From NCBI GenBank assembly GCA_039889035.1, contig JBDQQY010000009.1:124001-188000 (forward strand): DNA of 64,000 nt. The letters are read 5' to 3'. Below the pieces are notes generated by a model. The model did no database searches. It was not told the DNA's origin and saw only the letters and a list, made by a program, of their open reading frames with translations. How positions within the stretch are numbered: position 1 is the first letter of the stretch; each line of letters begins with the position of its first letter. This stretch comes from Plantactinospora sp039889035 (GTDB taxonomy: Bacteria; Actinomycetota; Actinomycetes; Mycobacteriales; Micromonosporaceae). Shown in pieces: positions 1 to 8,567 of this stretch. The translations under genes and the position numbers were made by a program.

Positions 1-288
1 GTCGAAGCCGCCGCACGCGGACAGGCGGTCCTCTCCCCCGCCGTCGCGACCCGGCTGATGGGCCAGATCCGCCAGCCGGCCACGGAGCCGCTGTCCCAGC
101 GTGAACTGGAGGTCCTGGAGCTGATCGCCCAGGGCTCGACCAACCGCGAGGCCGCCCGACAACTCTTCATCAGCGAGGCGACGGTCAAAACCCACCTGCT
201 GCACGTGTACGCGAAACTCGGCGTCAACGACCGGGCGGCGGCCGTGGCCACCGCCTTCTCCCGCGGCTACCTGACACCACGGGGCTGA
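1..288 (+). CDS. LuxR-family response regulator, C-terminal part (5' end outside window)
   Basis: The reading frame is open from the first base and ends at TGA 286-288. The visible protein is a LuxR/GerE-type DNA-binding domain: LSQRELEVLELIAQGSTN, then the recognition region ATVKTHLLHVYAKLGV and the typical end NDRAAAVATAFSRGYL. Such domains form the output half of NarL-type response regulators paired with HisKA_3 kinases. The receiver domain, if present, lies upstream of the window, so kinase partner and targets cannot be judged. The residues before the domain (VLSPAVATRLM) match the linker usual in full-length NarL-type regulators. Confidence 0.9.
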   Translation, partial: VEAAARGQAVLSPAVATRLMGQIRQPATEPLSQRELEVLELIAQGSTNREAARQLFISEATVKTHLLHVYAKLGVNDRAAAVATAFSRGYLTPRG

Positions 289-420
289 CGCCTGCGACCA
301 AGGCCAAGTCGATTCGGTAGGGCGGGGAAGGACCGGGGCTGGCGACACCTTCGTCGCCTGACACACTCCCAGGAGCCCGCGCCGTACAACGAGGAATGGC
401 TGAAGAGCCACGTACCAGAG

Positions 421-885
421 TCACCTGACCTGCTGCGTCTGGAGGCCCAGGGTACCGGCCTTCTGGGGGTCGTTGAGGCCGTTCTCGCTGACCGACTTCA
501 CCAGGGGGGAAGTAAGCAGGAAAGCCAGCGCCTGCCGATCGACCACCATCGATAGCAGTGGATAAAGTCGGTACCGCGTGTCCACCTTGGCGTGGTAGGG
601 CTCCAGGGCCCGGATGAGTTCGTCCTGCGCCTGGGCGATGGCCCGCAACCGGCCGTCGTTGTCCGATGGCGGTGCGGTCTGGCCGTCTGGCGACAGTAGA
701 GTGACGATGACTCGCAGCGTGCCGCCTTCGGGCACCTTCGCCAGCAGTGAATGACTCGGATCCGGCGTGCCCGACGACGCATCCGTGACCGGCCCGGCGG
801 TGGGCGGTGCGTCGTCCGAGCAGCCTGCGGCTGTCACGGTCAGTGTCACCAGAAGCCAGACGGCCACCAGGCATCGTCGCGTCAC
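421..885 (-). CDS. Secreted lipoprotein made of a stand-alone I9 (subtilisin-propeptide-like) domain
   Basis: The start is taken as GTG at 885 because AAGGAGG sits 5 bases upstream. The ATG at 933 has no such site. A signal peptide (TRRCLVAVWLLVTLTVTAAG) ends in a lipobox-like TAAGC, so the protein should be lipid-anchored on the outer face. The remaining roughly 125 residues read like the inhibitor/propeptide domain of S8 subtilases: a beta strand LRVIVTLL, a helix AQDELIRAL, then YPLLSMVVDRQALAFLLTSP and VKSVSENG, where propeptides normally end before the protease. No protease domain follows; the frame stops about 15 residues later. It could be a free protease inhibitor or folding chaperone acting in trans, or the remnant of a truncated subtilase. 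The I9 assignment is from pattern only. Confidence 0.65.
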   Translation of the reverse strand: MTRRCLVAVWLLVTLTVTAAGCSDDAPPTAGPVTDASSGTPDPSHSLLAKVPEGGTLRVIVTLLSPDGQTAPPSDNDGRLRAIAQAQDELIRALEPYHAKVDTRYRLYPLLSMVVDRQALAFLLTSPLVKSVSENGLNDPQKAGTLGLQTQQVR

Positions 886-1303
886 CCGATCCTCCTTCGA
901 AGCGTCATGCCCCCACTGGGACGCTGCCGGCACCTCCGAGGTTCCGGGCTACCAGCCATCAGTCCCTGTCCTATTTGGAACATACGCGCATGCCGGACGG
1001 CGACAACGTCGACCCCGCCGTCAGGCGGCGTCGTTGGTCAGATGGCGTCGTGTGCAGCCCGGGCATGGTATCCGTCATCGTTACCAGCCGGACGGAGGCC
1101 CGTCCGACCGGCCCGTCTCTGATCGACGCGCGTGCCCCGGCCAGAGCCGGATGCGGCGGCATGGACGGTACGGCGGCCACCGGAGCGTGAAGGCTCCGGC
1201 TCGGGCCAGCGCACGTACCGCGGCAGATCCGAATGCGTGCCGACTCACGCCGAGCACCCGCCGAATGCGATCATCGTCTTCATGGTGGTGATGAGAGAGT
1301 TCG
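886..1303. other. Intergenic stretch, no gene recognised
   Basis: This lies between the divergent lipoprotein gene and the small gene at 1304. Several overlapping open frames exist on both strands, but none shows a recognisable domain, a good ribosome binding site or a secretion signal. They look like chance open frames in GC-rich DNA. It presumably holds the promoters of both flanking genes; no clear -35/-10 pair was found. Confidence 0.5.
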
Positions 1304-1711
1304 ATGGCACGTAGGTCACCGGCGGTGGTGCGGGCAGGGCTTCGCCGCCGGAGTGAAGGCCGCACGACTGCGGCGATCGATGGGCTGAGCGCCGGAACCG
1401 TCAGGCAGCTCGCGACCATCGAGCGGGCGCGTCTGTGGCCCGGTGCGGTCGCTGGTGCTCTGGTGGCGTGGAGACGCGCCGTTCATGGGCCGTCCGCACG
1501 CCTGCTGCAGGACGCCGCCAACGCGGGCTGTCCCTGTTGTGACTTACTCGAGCACCGCGACGTGCTGGAGCAAGCCTTGACGGCGCTCGGCCCGCGGGCG
1601 CGCCGGGAGTTGCAGCGCGTACTCGGTCCGTTGGACGAGGTATTTCAACGTCGCACCCATCATGACCCTCTGGCAGCGACCGGGATGCAGTGGTGGCGTA
1701 GGCGTACATGA
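1304..1711 (+). CDS. Small conserved-looking hypothetical protein with a CPCC motif
   Basis: This is a 135-residue basic protein of unknown function. Its second half has the character of a real actinobacterial family: GCPCCDLLEHRDVLEQAL, then a helical stretch RARRELQRVLGPLDEVF followed by RRTHHDP and a tryptophan pair near the C-terminus. The CPCC pair suggests a metal or redox site. The start is uncertain: the ATG at 1304 has only a weak GAGAG upstream, and the arginine-rich first 35 residues may be untranslated. No neighbour shares its direction, so it is probably monocistronic. Confidence 0.5.
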   Translation: MARRSPAVVRAGLRRRSEGRTTAAIDGLSAGTVRQLATIERARLWPGAVAGALVAWRRAVHGPSARLLQDAANAGCPCCDLLEHRDVLEQALTALGPRARRELQRVLGPLDEVFQRRTHHDPLAATGMQWWRRRT

Positions 1712-1768
1712 TGTAGGAGCGGGGTGCCGGCCGCCTACGCTACGGGATGGTTACGGCAAAGCGCCTGA

Positions 1769-2146
1769 TCAGCCTTTCGGTCTCGCGAGCCTGAAGAGCC
1801 GGCCCAACTCATCATCCAATTGTTCCACGATTGGATATCCTTCCTGGCCCGGCAGTGGAAGCTGGAACAAGAACGACGTCCCGATTACGGTTTTCACGGC
1901 CTCGTCGCCGGACCGTAGGCGCTCGTTGAGAAAATTGAGCACCCCCCGCCAGTCGAGTTGGTCACCGCCCGCGCCGTCGCCAGGGTCGGCGACGTACGCA
2001 GCAACCACTTTGCGCGTCACCTCCACGCCGAGAAAGACGTGCGCATGGAATTCTTCCGGATCATGATAGTAGAAGTCGAGGTTCGCCCCCAGGCTAGGGA
2101 AGTTCTCGACGAGATCGAGGGCGAAGCGTTCCTCAGCCCTTGTCAT
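1769..2146 (-). CDS. Hypothetical acidic protein, possibly DUF7674/immunity-like
   Basis: A 125-residue acidic soluble protein without signal or membrane segment. The layout is an N-terminal DLVENFPSLGANLDFYYHD, a central strand region (FHAHVFLGVEVTRKVVAAYV) and a helical C-terminal part LNFLNERLRSGDEAVKTVIG followed by SFLFQLP. The 'small-number-of-helices plus SGDEAVK..I..SFL' pattern resembles short proteins of the DUF7674 type, some found beside polymorphic toxins; I cannot confirm this without a profile search. Its ATG overlaps the stop of the small upstream frame by four bases (ATGA, 2143-2146), so the two are probably co-translated. Confidence 0.6.
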   Translation of the reverse strand: MTRAEERFALDLVENFPSLGANLDFYYHDPEEFHAHVFLGVEVTRKVVAAYVADPGDGAGGDQLDWRGVLNFLNERLRSGDEAVKTVIGTSFLFQLPLPGQEGYPIVEQLDDELGRLFRLARPKG

Positions 2147-2376
2147 CTGCCGCCACCACCTCCGTCACGTGCCGTCCCAGGTCCGCCGTCGCAGTTGGAT
2201 CCGGCGCCCACCAGCCTGACGTCTGCCGCCCGCGCCCACGAACTGCTCCGCGCGGCCACTTTCTCGGCCATCCTCATGATCAGTTCCAAGCTCTGGTTGC
2301 GGGACGGAGCGTAGTACCCGACCGGCAGCAGCCGTACGGGGGGATGCGCCAATTTCCGTCGATGGTGCGGGAGCAT
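2143..2376 (-). CDS. Small unknown ORF coupled to the following gene
   Basis: About 77 residues, basic in the first half (LPHHRRKLAHPPVRLLP), with a short helix SLELIMRMAEKVAA in the middle and a glycine-rich tail. The ATG at 2376 was preferred because the alternative ATG at 2415 lies inside a strong hairpin. No good ribosome binding site is seen for either. Its only support is the ATGA overlap with the next gene. It could be the remnant of a longer gene or non-coding leader. Confidence 0.3.
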   Translation of the reverse strand: MLPHHRRKLAHPPVRLLPVGYYAPSRNQSLELIMRMAEKVAARSSSWARAADVRLVGAGSNCDGGPGTARDGGGGGR

Positions 2377-2377
2377 G

Positions 2378-2417
2378 CGGTGCACGGCGAGCCTGGTCGC
2401 AGGCTCGCCGTGCACCG
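2378..2417 (-). terminator. Perfect 18-bp stem-loop terminator after the phospholipase gene
   Basis: Two 18-base arms (2378-2395 and 2400-2417) are perfectly complementary around a four-base loop GTCG. It lies 147 bases beyond the stop of the phospholipase gene and before the small gene at 2376, so it probably insulates them. There is no T-run, which is usual in high-GC actinomycetes. Confidence 0.7.
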
Positions 2418-2563
2418 TGCCGGTGTCGCTGACGGTGGTTACCGGTACCGCCGGGTCCGCCGGGGCGGGGACCGATCTGGTACGCCTGCCGCCACTTCCC
2501 GGCGGATGGCGGCCGAGATCCGTGAGGACTGGTCGCCTGCTGGTGGCCGCGCGGTCCTTGTGC

Positions 2564-3754
2564 TCAGCCGGTCTTGGCCAGCGGGGCCTTGCCGGCCGTA
2601 CCCTCCGGCATCAGCTCCTCGGCGGCCTTGAGCTGCTCGGCGGTGACGCTCGGGCGGCCGAAAATCCGGACCGCCTCGTAGTAGATCGTCGCCAGGCCGT
2701 AGCAGGGCGGCCGCAGCGCGTCGGAGTAGGTCGCGCAGACTCGCTGCAGGTCGCCGTAGAAGGCGAGGTCGAGCCGGTCCTTGTTCTCCGGGAACCGCTG
2801 GGCCGCCTTGTAGTTGCGATAACCGAAGTCGTGGCGGATGCAGGAGAGTTCGAAGGCGAACCCGAGCGGGTTGTCCGGAGCCCCGGTACAGCCGTCGTTG
2901 GACCAGTCGAACATGTACGTGGCCAAGAGCGCCTGGTTCAGCCGGGCCGCGTCCCACGCGGCATAGCTGTCGGAACCGGTCTGCGTCAGGCTCGCCAACA
3001 CCGCCAGCCGGTTCGGGGCGAGCCCGGTGCCGAAGACTCCGGACCCGACCGACACCGAAATGGTGGGGGTGCCGAGGCCGGCACACGCGCTCAGGTAGCG
3101 CTGCCCAGCCGGCAGTGCGAAGCAGCCGGCCCACGGTGCTCCGTCCAGCGTCTGCAACGCCAGATTGAACCCGACCTCCAGCTGGCTGCCACCGTCGTAG
3201 ACCCGGCCGTCGATCAGCACCGCCCCGAGGCTGTAGCCGTAGTAGTCATTGCCGAAGCTGAACGCACCAGCGGCCGCGACCACCTGCCCGTCGTACGGAG
3301 AGCCGGTCGTCCGTTCGATCAGGTACGCCTGGCCGGCGCCGGCGAGGTAGAAGTTGCAGACGATCTCTGCCAGGTAGTCGATCCGCACGTCGAGACCGAC
3401 CCGGGTCACGTATCCGCTGATGTACGGCGTGCAGCCCGGGGCTTCCGCCTGGGTGCCGTCGACTCTGCGGGTGGCCGCGCCCGCATCCTTCGTACCCAGC
3501 TTCATCGCGGCGCTTCCCAGCTTGCGCAACGCCCGCTGGGGGCCCGCGGGTCGCTTGGCGGCGTCCGGCGTCCGCTCGGATACACCGACCGGAGCTGCGG
3601 CCGCCAGCCTGGGAAGGTTCGGTGTGCCGCGATCCGCTGACGCCTCGGCGTGCGCCGGTAGGGTGTTTGCGAGCGCCCCGACCAGCGCGAGCGTCAACGC
3701 CAGCGTCAACGCCGATCCCCGGCCGATGATCCGTACAGTGCCTATCCGTTTCAC
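2564..3754 (-). CDS. Secreted prokaryotic phospholipase A2 with N-terminal extension
   Basis: The start is GTG 3754: GGAGG lies five bases upstream, and that GGAGG would be inside the coding sequence if the ATG at 3766 were used. A signal peptide with a leucine-rich core ends near LPAHAEA. Residues of about 280-340 carry the bacterial phospholipase A2 signature: DGCTG, then P..PLGFAFELSC and the catalytic IRHDFGYRN, with the His-Asp dyad at about 308/309. Paired cysteines around it suggest disulfides. It would hydrolyse glycerophospholipids outside the cell. The 120-residue catalytic part is typical; the preceding 240 residues, including GCTPYISGYV and repeated glycine/tyrosine stretches, are not recognised and may bind a surface or act as a pro-region. 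Confidence 0.85.
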   Translation of the reverse strand: MKRIGTVRIIGRGSALTLALTLALVGALANTLPAHAEASADRGTPNLPRLAAAAPVGVSERTPDAAKRPAGPQRALRKLGSAAMKLGTKDAGAATRRVDGTQAEAPGCTPYISGYVTRVGLDVRIDYLAEIVCNFYLAGAGQAYLIERTTGSPYDGQVVAAAGAFSFGNDYYGYSLGAVLIDGRVYDGGSQLEVGFNLALQTLDGAPWAGCFALPAGQRYLSACAGLGTPTISVSVGSGVFGTGLAPNRLAVLASLTQTGSDSYAAWDAARLNQALLATYMFDWSNDGCTGAPDNPLGFAFELSCIRHDFGYRNYKAAQRFPENKDRLDLAFYGDLQRVCATYSDALRPPCYGLATIYYEAVRIFGRPSVTAEQLKAAEELMPEGTAGKAPLAKTG

Positions 3755-4181
3755 TGTCGCCTCCATCGCTGGTGTCCGTTTCGGACAAGTTCCCAGCAGG
3801 GACTGAACGGAGATTGGACGCCGGCTGGACGCGGTACCGGCGGCTGGCGGTGTGGTCCTCGGTCGCGGCGGGTCCGCTGCGCCGCCAGCGGCCCGGTCAC
3901 GAACGCCGCCGCGAGACGACGGCGTGGAGACTGACCGGAAAGGCGCCTCCCGGTCAGAACGTTTGCGCGTTTCACGTAAATATCAGCTTCAGCCCTACGT
4001 GGAACGCGTACAGCACGCCGCTCATGGGTCGTTGCCGGGTTGGGAGAGCACGACGCTGGGCGCGGCGGCAGCCCCCGTCGGCGGTCAGCCCTTCAGTCAT
4101 CGGGAGGTGCGTCTTATCCATGGGCGGCGCGGCGACGTGGTACGACTGATTCAGTGACAAGCCGAAGAAGCGGGCGGACCG
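3755..4181. other. Intergenic region between divergent phospholipase and LtrA genes
   Basis: It should contain both promoters. The open frames crossing it have no domain character. The stretch around 3961-3990 is noticeably less GC-rich and may be promoter DNA, but I could not assign a -35/-10 pair with confidence. Confidence 0.4.
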
Positions 4182-5399
4182 GTGACGACGAACAGAGTGA
4201 CCAGATCCCTGCGTAAGGATGAGAGTCCACGGCGGCCGACCTTCTTGGAACTGTTCTTCGATCTGGTATACGTCTTCGCGTTCACCCGGATCGTGAACGA
4301 GCTGGTACTGGACTACACTGATGGCCACATCGCCGAGACGTTTACCACTAGCCTTTCGGAGAACAGCGAGACTCTGCTGCTGTTCCTGGCCATCTGGTGG
4401 ATCTGGACCCAGACGGCGTGGACGACCGCCAGATTCGACCCGTTGCATCCGGCGATCCAGTTCGTTGTCGTCGCGACGATGCTCGGGAGCCTGTTCCTGG
4501 CGGTCGCGATATCTGGGGCTCTCGGAGAGACCGGCCTGCTCTTCGCGAGCACGTACGTCGCGATCCAGGTGGGCCGCACCCTCTTCTTCGTACTCACCAT
4601 GCGGGACCACGATCTGCGCCGCGTCAACATGCTGGCGCTCGTCTGGTTCGGCGCGTCGGCCGTACCGTGGCTCACCGGAGCCCTCGCGCCAGAGGAACTG
4701 ACGCGCAATTTGCTGTGGCTGCTGGCCTTGGCGATCGACTACCTGGGGGGCACACTCGGCTGGCCGGTACCGCGGCTGGGGCGCTCGCATGTATCCCCGT
4801 GGGCCGTCGCGGGCGAGTATTTGGCCGAACGCTACTGGCTGCTCGTCATCGTCGCGCTTGGTGAGACGATCCTGGCTACCGGAACGACTCTTCTAGACGG
4901 TCCGATCGTGGCTGATCGAATGATGGCCCTTGTACTGTCGTTCGTCACCACGGTGTTGCTGTGGCGGATCTACTTCTACCGGGCCGGCCAGATCTTGGGC
5001 GAGGCCATCGCGGCATCCGCCGATCCTCGCCGGCTCGGTCGGTCGGCCGAGCTCTCCCACCTGCTCATGGCGCTCGGCATCGTCGCCACCTCGGCCGGTT
5101 CCGAACTCGTCCTCAAAGATCCATCCGGACACGCCAAACCGGCTTGGGTCGCCGCCATGCTCGGCGGGCCCGCGCTCTACCTCGCCGGGCGCTCAGTATT
5201 CGAGTACGTGGCCTTCGCCCGCGTGTCCCGGCCACGGCCGATCGGGATCCTCGTCCTCGCGGCCATAGCGCCGGTGATGGTCGGCCTGCCGCCACTCGGG
5301 GTCGCTGCAGCAGCTGCCGCCGTCCTGTTCGCCGTCGCCGCCGCGGACGTGATCCGAGCCTACGGATACCCACTGGAGCAGGCCTCGCCGCCCCGCTGA
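4182..5399 (+). CDS. ltrA: Low temperature requirement protein A (LtrA) family membrane protein
   Basis: A 405-residue integral membrane protein with about ten to eleven hydrophobic segments. Right after a short basic N-terminus it carries the family signature PTFLELFFDLVYVFAFTRI, and later EYLAERYWLLVIVALGETI, the second conserved LtrA block with the GE motif. The GTG at 4182 is used. LtrA was first noted in Listeria for growth at low temperature; its molecular function is not established. It stands alone, with nothing in the same direction close by. Family assignment is firm; a physiological role here is not. Confidence 0.9.
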   Translation: MTTNRVTRSLRKDESPRRPTFLELFFDLVYVFAFTRIVNELVLDYTDGHIAETFTTSLSENSETLLLFLAIWWIWTQTAWTTARFDPLHPAIQFVVVATMLGSLFLAVAISGALGETGLLFASTYVAIQVGRTLFFVLTMRDHDLRRVNMLALVWFGASAVPWLTGALAPEELTRNLLWLLALAIDYLGGTLGWPVPRLGRSHVSPWAVAGEYLAERYWLLVIVALGETILATGTTLLDGPIVADRMMALVLSFVTTVLLWRIYFYRAGQILGEAIAASADPRRLGRSAELSHLLMALGIVATSAGSELVLKDPSGHAKPAWVAAMLGGPALYLAGRSVFEYVAFARVSRPRPIGILVLAAIAPVMVGLPPLGVAAAAAAVLFAVAAADVIRAYGYPLEQASPPR

Positions 5400-5643
5400 C
5401 GCGCGCCCGTTGCTCCACCAGATCCGAGCCGATCTAGGGCAAATCCGTGTGATCGGACACCACCCGACTCTGGACTGCCCTTGAACATGACGGCAAGCCG
5501 TCCCAGCCGTGATTCACGGCGATCGTCGAGATGTGCCGTTCCTCGGCGTGTAGGTGAGCGGAAGTGCCTCACCCTGTCGGGTTTCACACCCGGTCACATG
5601 CGCTGACCTGGCCTGCTGCGTGTCCTCGTCATACCCTGGACGG

Positions 5644-6216
5644 GTGGCAGCAGGCACAGGCTCCGAGAGACCACCGCGACGACGGGATCCCATCAAAATC
5701 GTTCCGTACGATGCGCGGTGGCCGGCCGCCTTCGCCCACGAGCAGACCCGGATCGAGGCCGCGCTCGGACAACGTCTCGTCGGCCGCGTCGAACACATCG
5801 GCAGCACGTCGATCCCCGGCCTGGCCGCCAAGCCGATCATCGACATGCTCGCCCTGCTCGAGGACTATGACCGGAGCGCCCGCGTCGTGGCGGAGTTGGG
5901 CGCCATCGGCTGGGTCCACGCTCCCGAGCCTGGCGACCGGGAGCAGCGCAAGTGGTCGTTCTGCTTCCCCGACATCGCGTGGCGCACCCACCACCTGCAC
6001 ATCTGGGAGAACGCGTCCCCGCACTGGCGACACCTGCTGCTCTTCCGCGACCACCTCCGCCGGCACCCGGACCTCGTCACCGAGTACGCCCGGATCAAGA
6101 CCGATCTCGCCGCGGCGGACCAGCATGACCGGCCGAGATACAGATCTGGCAAGGCACCATTCATCCAGGACATCGTTCGACAACTGGACGTACCCACTGA
6201 ACCTTGTTCAACCTGA
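5644..6216 (+). CDS. GrpB-like nucleotidyltransferase-fold protein (UPF0157)
   Basis: The protein begins its conserved part at DPIKIVPYDARWPAAF and shows the GrpB/UPF0157 core VEHIGSTSIPGLAAKPIIDM, followed by the DRE..KWSFCF and HHLHIWE blocks. The fold is that of nucleotidyltransferases; the GS motif and following aspartate would be the nucleotide and metal site. The substrate is unknown for the family. An open frame extends upstream to 5554, but the first 30 residues there are cysteine-rich and unlike the family, so GTG 5644 is chosen; its ribosome site is weak. Expected size is about 170-190 residues, as found. Confidence 0.85.
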   Translation: MAAGTGSERPPRRRDPIKIVPYDARWPAAFAHEQTRIEAALGQRLVGRVEHIGSTSIPGLAAKPIIDMLALLEDYDRSARVVAELGAIGWVHAPEPGDREQRKWSFCFPDIAWRTHHLHIWENASPHWRHLLLFRDHLRRHPDLVTEYARIKTDLAAADQHDRPRYRSGKAPFIQDIVRQLDVPTEPCST

Positions 6217-6356
6217 ACCGCGCGGCGCTCACACACCGCGTCCGGCCCCGCGCTCGGACGGACCGCAAGGGGAGGTCGAAAAGGTTCGCTGATGCGCGTC
6301 TTCCGTAGGACGCACTCCAGTTCGGCAGCGCTCGGCACACCGTAACCCGTCCGCGC

Positions 6357-7490
6357 TCACATGCCTCGCCAGCGGATGTGGACCGCAGTGGCGGCCGTCA
6401 CGCCGTTGGCCTCGGTAACCTGGTAGGCGAAGCGGTCGGTCTGCCTCTGGCCGGGATTCGGTGTGTACCGCACCTTCCGGTCGGCGGTGATCGTCACCCG
6501 GCCGTGCCGGGGGTACTCCCTGATCGTGATCGGGGCGGTGCTGGTGATCCAGTCGTTGGCCGTGACGTTCACGACGACCGGCTGGGACTTCGACAGGTAC
6601 ACCTGGTCGCCGGTGAGTTTCGGGGCCCGGGCGAAGGTGCCGTCGGCCGTGCCGAGGTGGTAGTCGACCCGGCCGTTGTCGTGCTCGGCGCGGACGTCGT
6701 AGAAGCGGTCGTTGTTGGCCCGTACCTTGCTGATGGACCATCTCACGTACCACTCGTCCTCGGTCATCCAGCGTTCGAGGTGCTGGATCCGGCCGTCGCC
6801 GTGCAGCACCAGCACCCCGGTGCCGGCGTCGGAACTGGACCCGCAATAGGTCGGGAACGACCAGGTGATCACCGCCTCGCTGGTGCCGTTGCCGTCGAGG
6901 TCGTCGACGATGGACGAGACGTCGCCCGCCCATCTGAACTCGTCGGGTCGGAATCCTCCGGTGCCGTCACTGATCAGGCGGGCGAACCCCGCGCACTCGA
7001 TGCCCTCGACGTAGACGTCCTCCTTACCGTCACCGTTGAAGTCCGCGGTCCCGATGAACCAGTGGAAGCCGCCGCCTATCTGCCGGTCGTACGCCACCTG
7101 GAAGTTCTCGTCGAGCACCAGCACGTCGTGGTATCCACTGAGGTTGTTGTTGTCACTGAAGGCGAGCAACAACTCCGGACGGCCGTCCCCGCGCAGGTCG
7201 GCGACCGTACCCGTGTCCGGGCAGTTGTGCGGTCCGATGGCATTTGTTTCGAGGTAGCGGTGGCCGACCGGGGGCAGGTAGCCGCCGCCCGGCCTGCCGT
7301 ACGCGACCGAGACGAAGCATCCGCGGTTGCCGGCAGCACCGGTGTAGACGGTGAGCCGATCGCGATGGCCGTCGTCGTTGACGTCACCGTAGAACGGCTC
7401 GCCGGCCCTGGCCGCCACTGCCGGCGGCGCGGTCGTCACCGTGGTGGCCAACGTCAGCACCACGGCCATGACCAGTCGTTTCCCCCACAT
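6357..7490 (-). CDS. Secreted FG-GAP/VCBS repeat protein with C-terminal Ig-like domain
   Basis: It starts at ATG 7490 behind GAGAGGG. A signal peptide (MAVVLTLATTVTTAPPAVAA) is followed by three or more calcium-loop repeats of the FG-GAP type: DVNDDGHRDR, DFNGDGKEDV and DLDGNGTSEA. These build beta-propeller blades. The last 90 residues (from DQVYLSKSQPVVVNVTAND) resemble cadherin-like/Big_9 Ig domains with the YTPNPG..TDRFAYQV signature. No catalytic motif is visible, so adhesion or scaffolding on the cell surface is the likeliest role. It lies downstream of the ABC sugar importer with 210 bases between, so linkage to that operon is uncertain. Confidence 0.75.
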   Translation of the reverse strand: MWGKRLVMAVVLTLATTVTTAPPAVAARAGEPFYGDVNDDGHRDRLTVYTGAAGNRGCFVSVAYGRPGGGYLPPVGHRYLETNAIGPHNCPDTGTVADLRGDGRPELLLAFSDNNNLSGYHDVLVLDENFQVAYDRQIGGGFHWFIGTADFNGDGKEDVYVEGIECAGFARLISDGTGGFRPDEFRWAGDVSSIVDDLDGNGTSEAVITWSFPTYCGSSSDAGTGVLVLHGDGRIQHLERWMTEDEWYVRWSISKVRANNDRFYDVRAEHDNGRVDYHLGTADGTFARAPKLTGDQVYLSKSQPVVVNVTANDWITSTAPITIREYPRHGRVTITADRKVRYTPNPGQRQTDRFAYQVTEANGVTAATAVHIRWRGM

Positions 7491-7700
7491 GAGAACCCTC
7501 TCCGGCGCCGTCTTGGCTGGCGGCAGCTACCTGTACCGGCAGGCTAGGTGAGGTATGTGCGGGTGATGAGGGATCAGCCGTTGATCCGACATGTCCGCTA
7601 GCAGCACAACGCGGCTTATGCGCCAGCGGTTCTGCACGTTGGTCCAGTAGACGACACTGCGACGGGTCAACCACGTACGGTCGGCGAGCCCTGGGCGGGG

Positions 7701-8567
7701 TCAACCTTTCACGGCGCCGGTCAGCCCTCCGACGATCCGACGCTGGAACAGGCTGAAGAACAGCAACGCCGGGAGCATAGACAGGGAGGTGAACGCCAGG
7801 ACCTTAGCGGTGTCGACCGAGTACTGCGACGCGAACGCCTGCACTCCGAGGGGCAGCGTGAAGGTCTCCTCCCGGTTGAGGATGAAAAGCGGCAGCAGGT
7901 AGCTGTTCCAGCTAGCGATGAAGGTCAGGATGGCCACGGTGATCACCCCCGGTTTGGAGAGCGGCAGCACCATGCGCCAGAAGAAGCCCAGTCGGCTGCA
8001 GCCGTCGATCGACGCCGCCTCCTGGATCTCGTCCGGGATGGCCCGCACGAACGGGACCAGAATGATGATCGTCATCGGGATGGCGAACCCGATCTGCGGA
8101 AGGATCACCCCGGGCAGCGTGTTCATCAGTCCGAGGGTCCTGACCAGGATGTAGAGCGGGGTGATCGCCACGGTGAGCGGGAACATCAGGCCGGCGGCGA
8201 AGAGCGAGTACATCGCTCCCCGGCCCCGGAATCGGTAGCGGGCCAGGATGAAGCTCGTCATGAGGCCGAGGGTGACGACGCCCGCAGTGGTGAGTCCGGC
8301 GACGATGGTGGAGTTGAGCACCTGCCGCCAGAACACCCCGCCGGTAACGACGTCGAGGTAGTTGCCGGCCTGCCAGGGGCTCGGCCACCCCGCCGGGTCG
8401 GTGGTGATCTGCGCATTCGTGCGGAAGCCACCGAGAACGATGTAGACGACCGGGGCCAGCATCGCCCCGATGAGCAGCAGCGCGACGAAGTACACGGCCG
8501 GGCTTCCCCAGGCCGTCTTCCGGCTGCCCCGGGTCAGCCTGCGCGCGGCTACGGCAGTCGCGGCCAT
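7701..8567 (-). CDS. ABC sugar importer, inner-membrane permease (MalG/UgpE type)
   Basis: A 288-residue CUT1-type permease with six hydrophobic segments. The EAA loop that docks the ATPase is clear: EAASIDGCSRLGFFWRMVLP, followed by SKPGVITVAILTF. Its start codon overlaps the stop of the upstream permease (TGATG), so both are translated together. It is the third gene of the operon lipoprotein-permease-permease. No ATPase gene is present; as in most actinomycetes a shared MsiK-type ATPase elsewhere is probably used. The substrate cannot be read from the sequence. Confidence 0.92.
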   Translation of the reverse strand: MAATAVAARRLTRGSRKTAWGSPAVYFVALLLIGAMLAPVVYIVLGGFRTNAQITTDPAGWPSPWQAGNYLDVVTGGVFWRQVLNSTIVAGLTTAGVVTLGLMTSFILARYRFRGRGAMYSLFAAGLMFPLTVAITPLYILVRTLGLMNTLPGVILPQIGFAIPMTIIILVPFVRAIPDEIQEAASIDGCSRLGFFWRMVLPLSKPGVITVAILTFIASWNSYLLPLFILNREETFTLPLGVQAFASQYSVDTAKVLAFTSLSMLPALLFFSLFQRRIVGGLTGAVKG

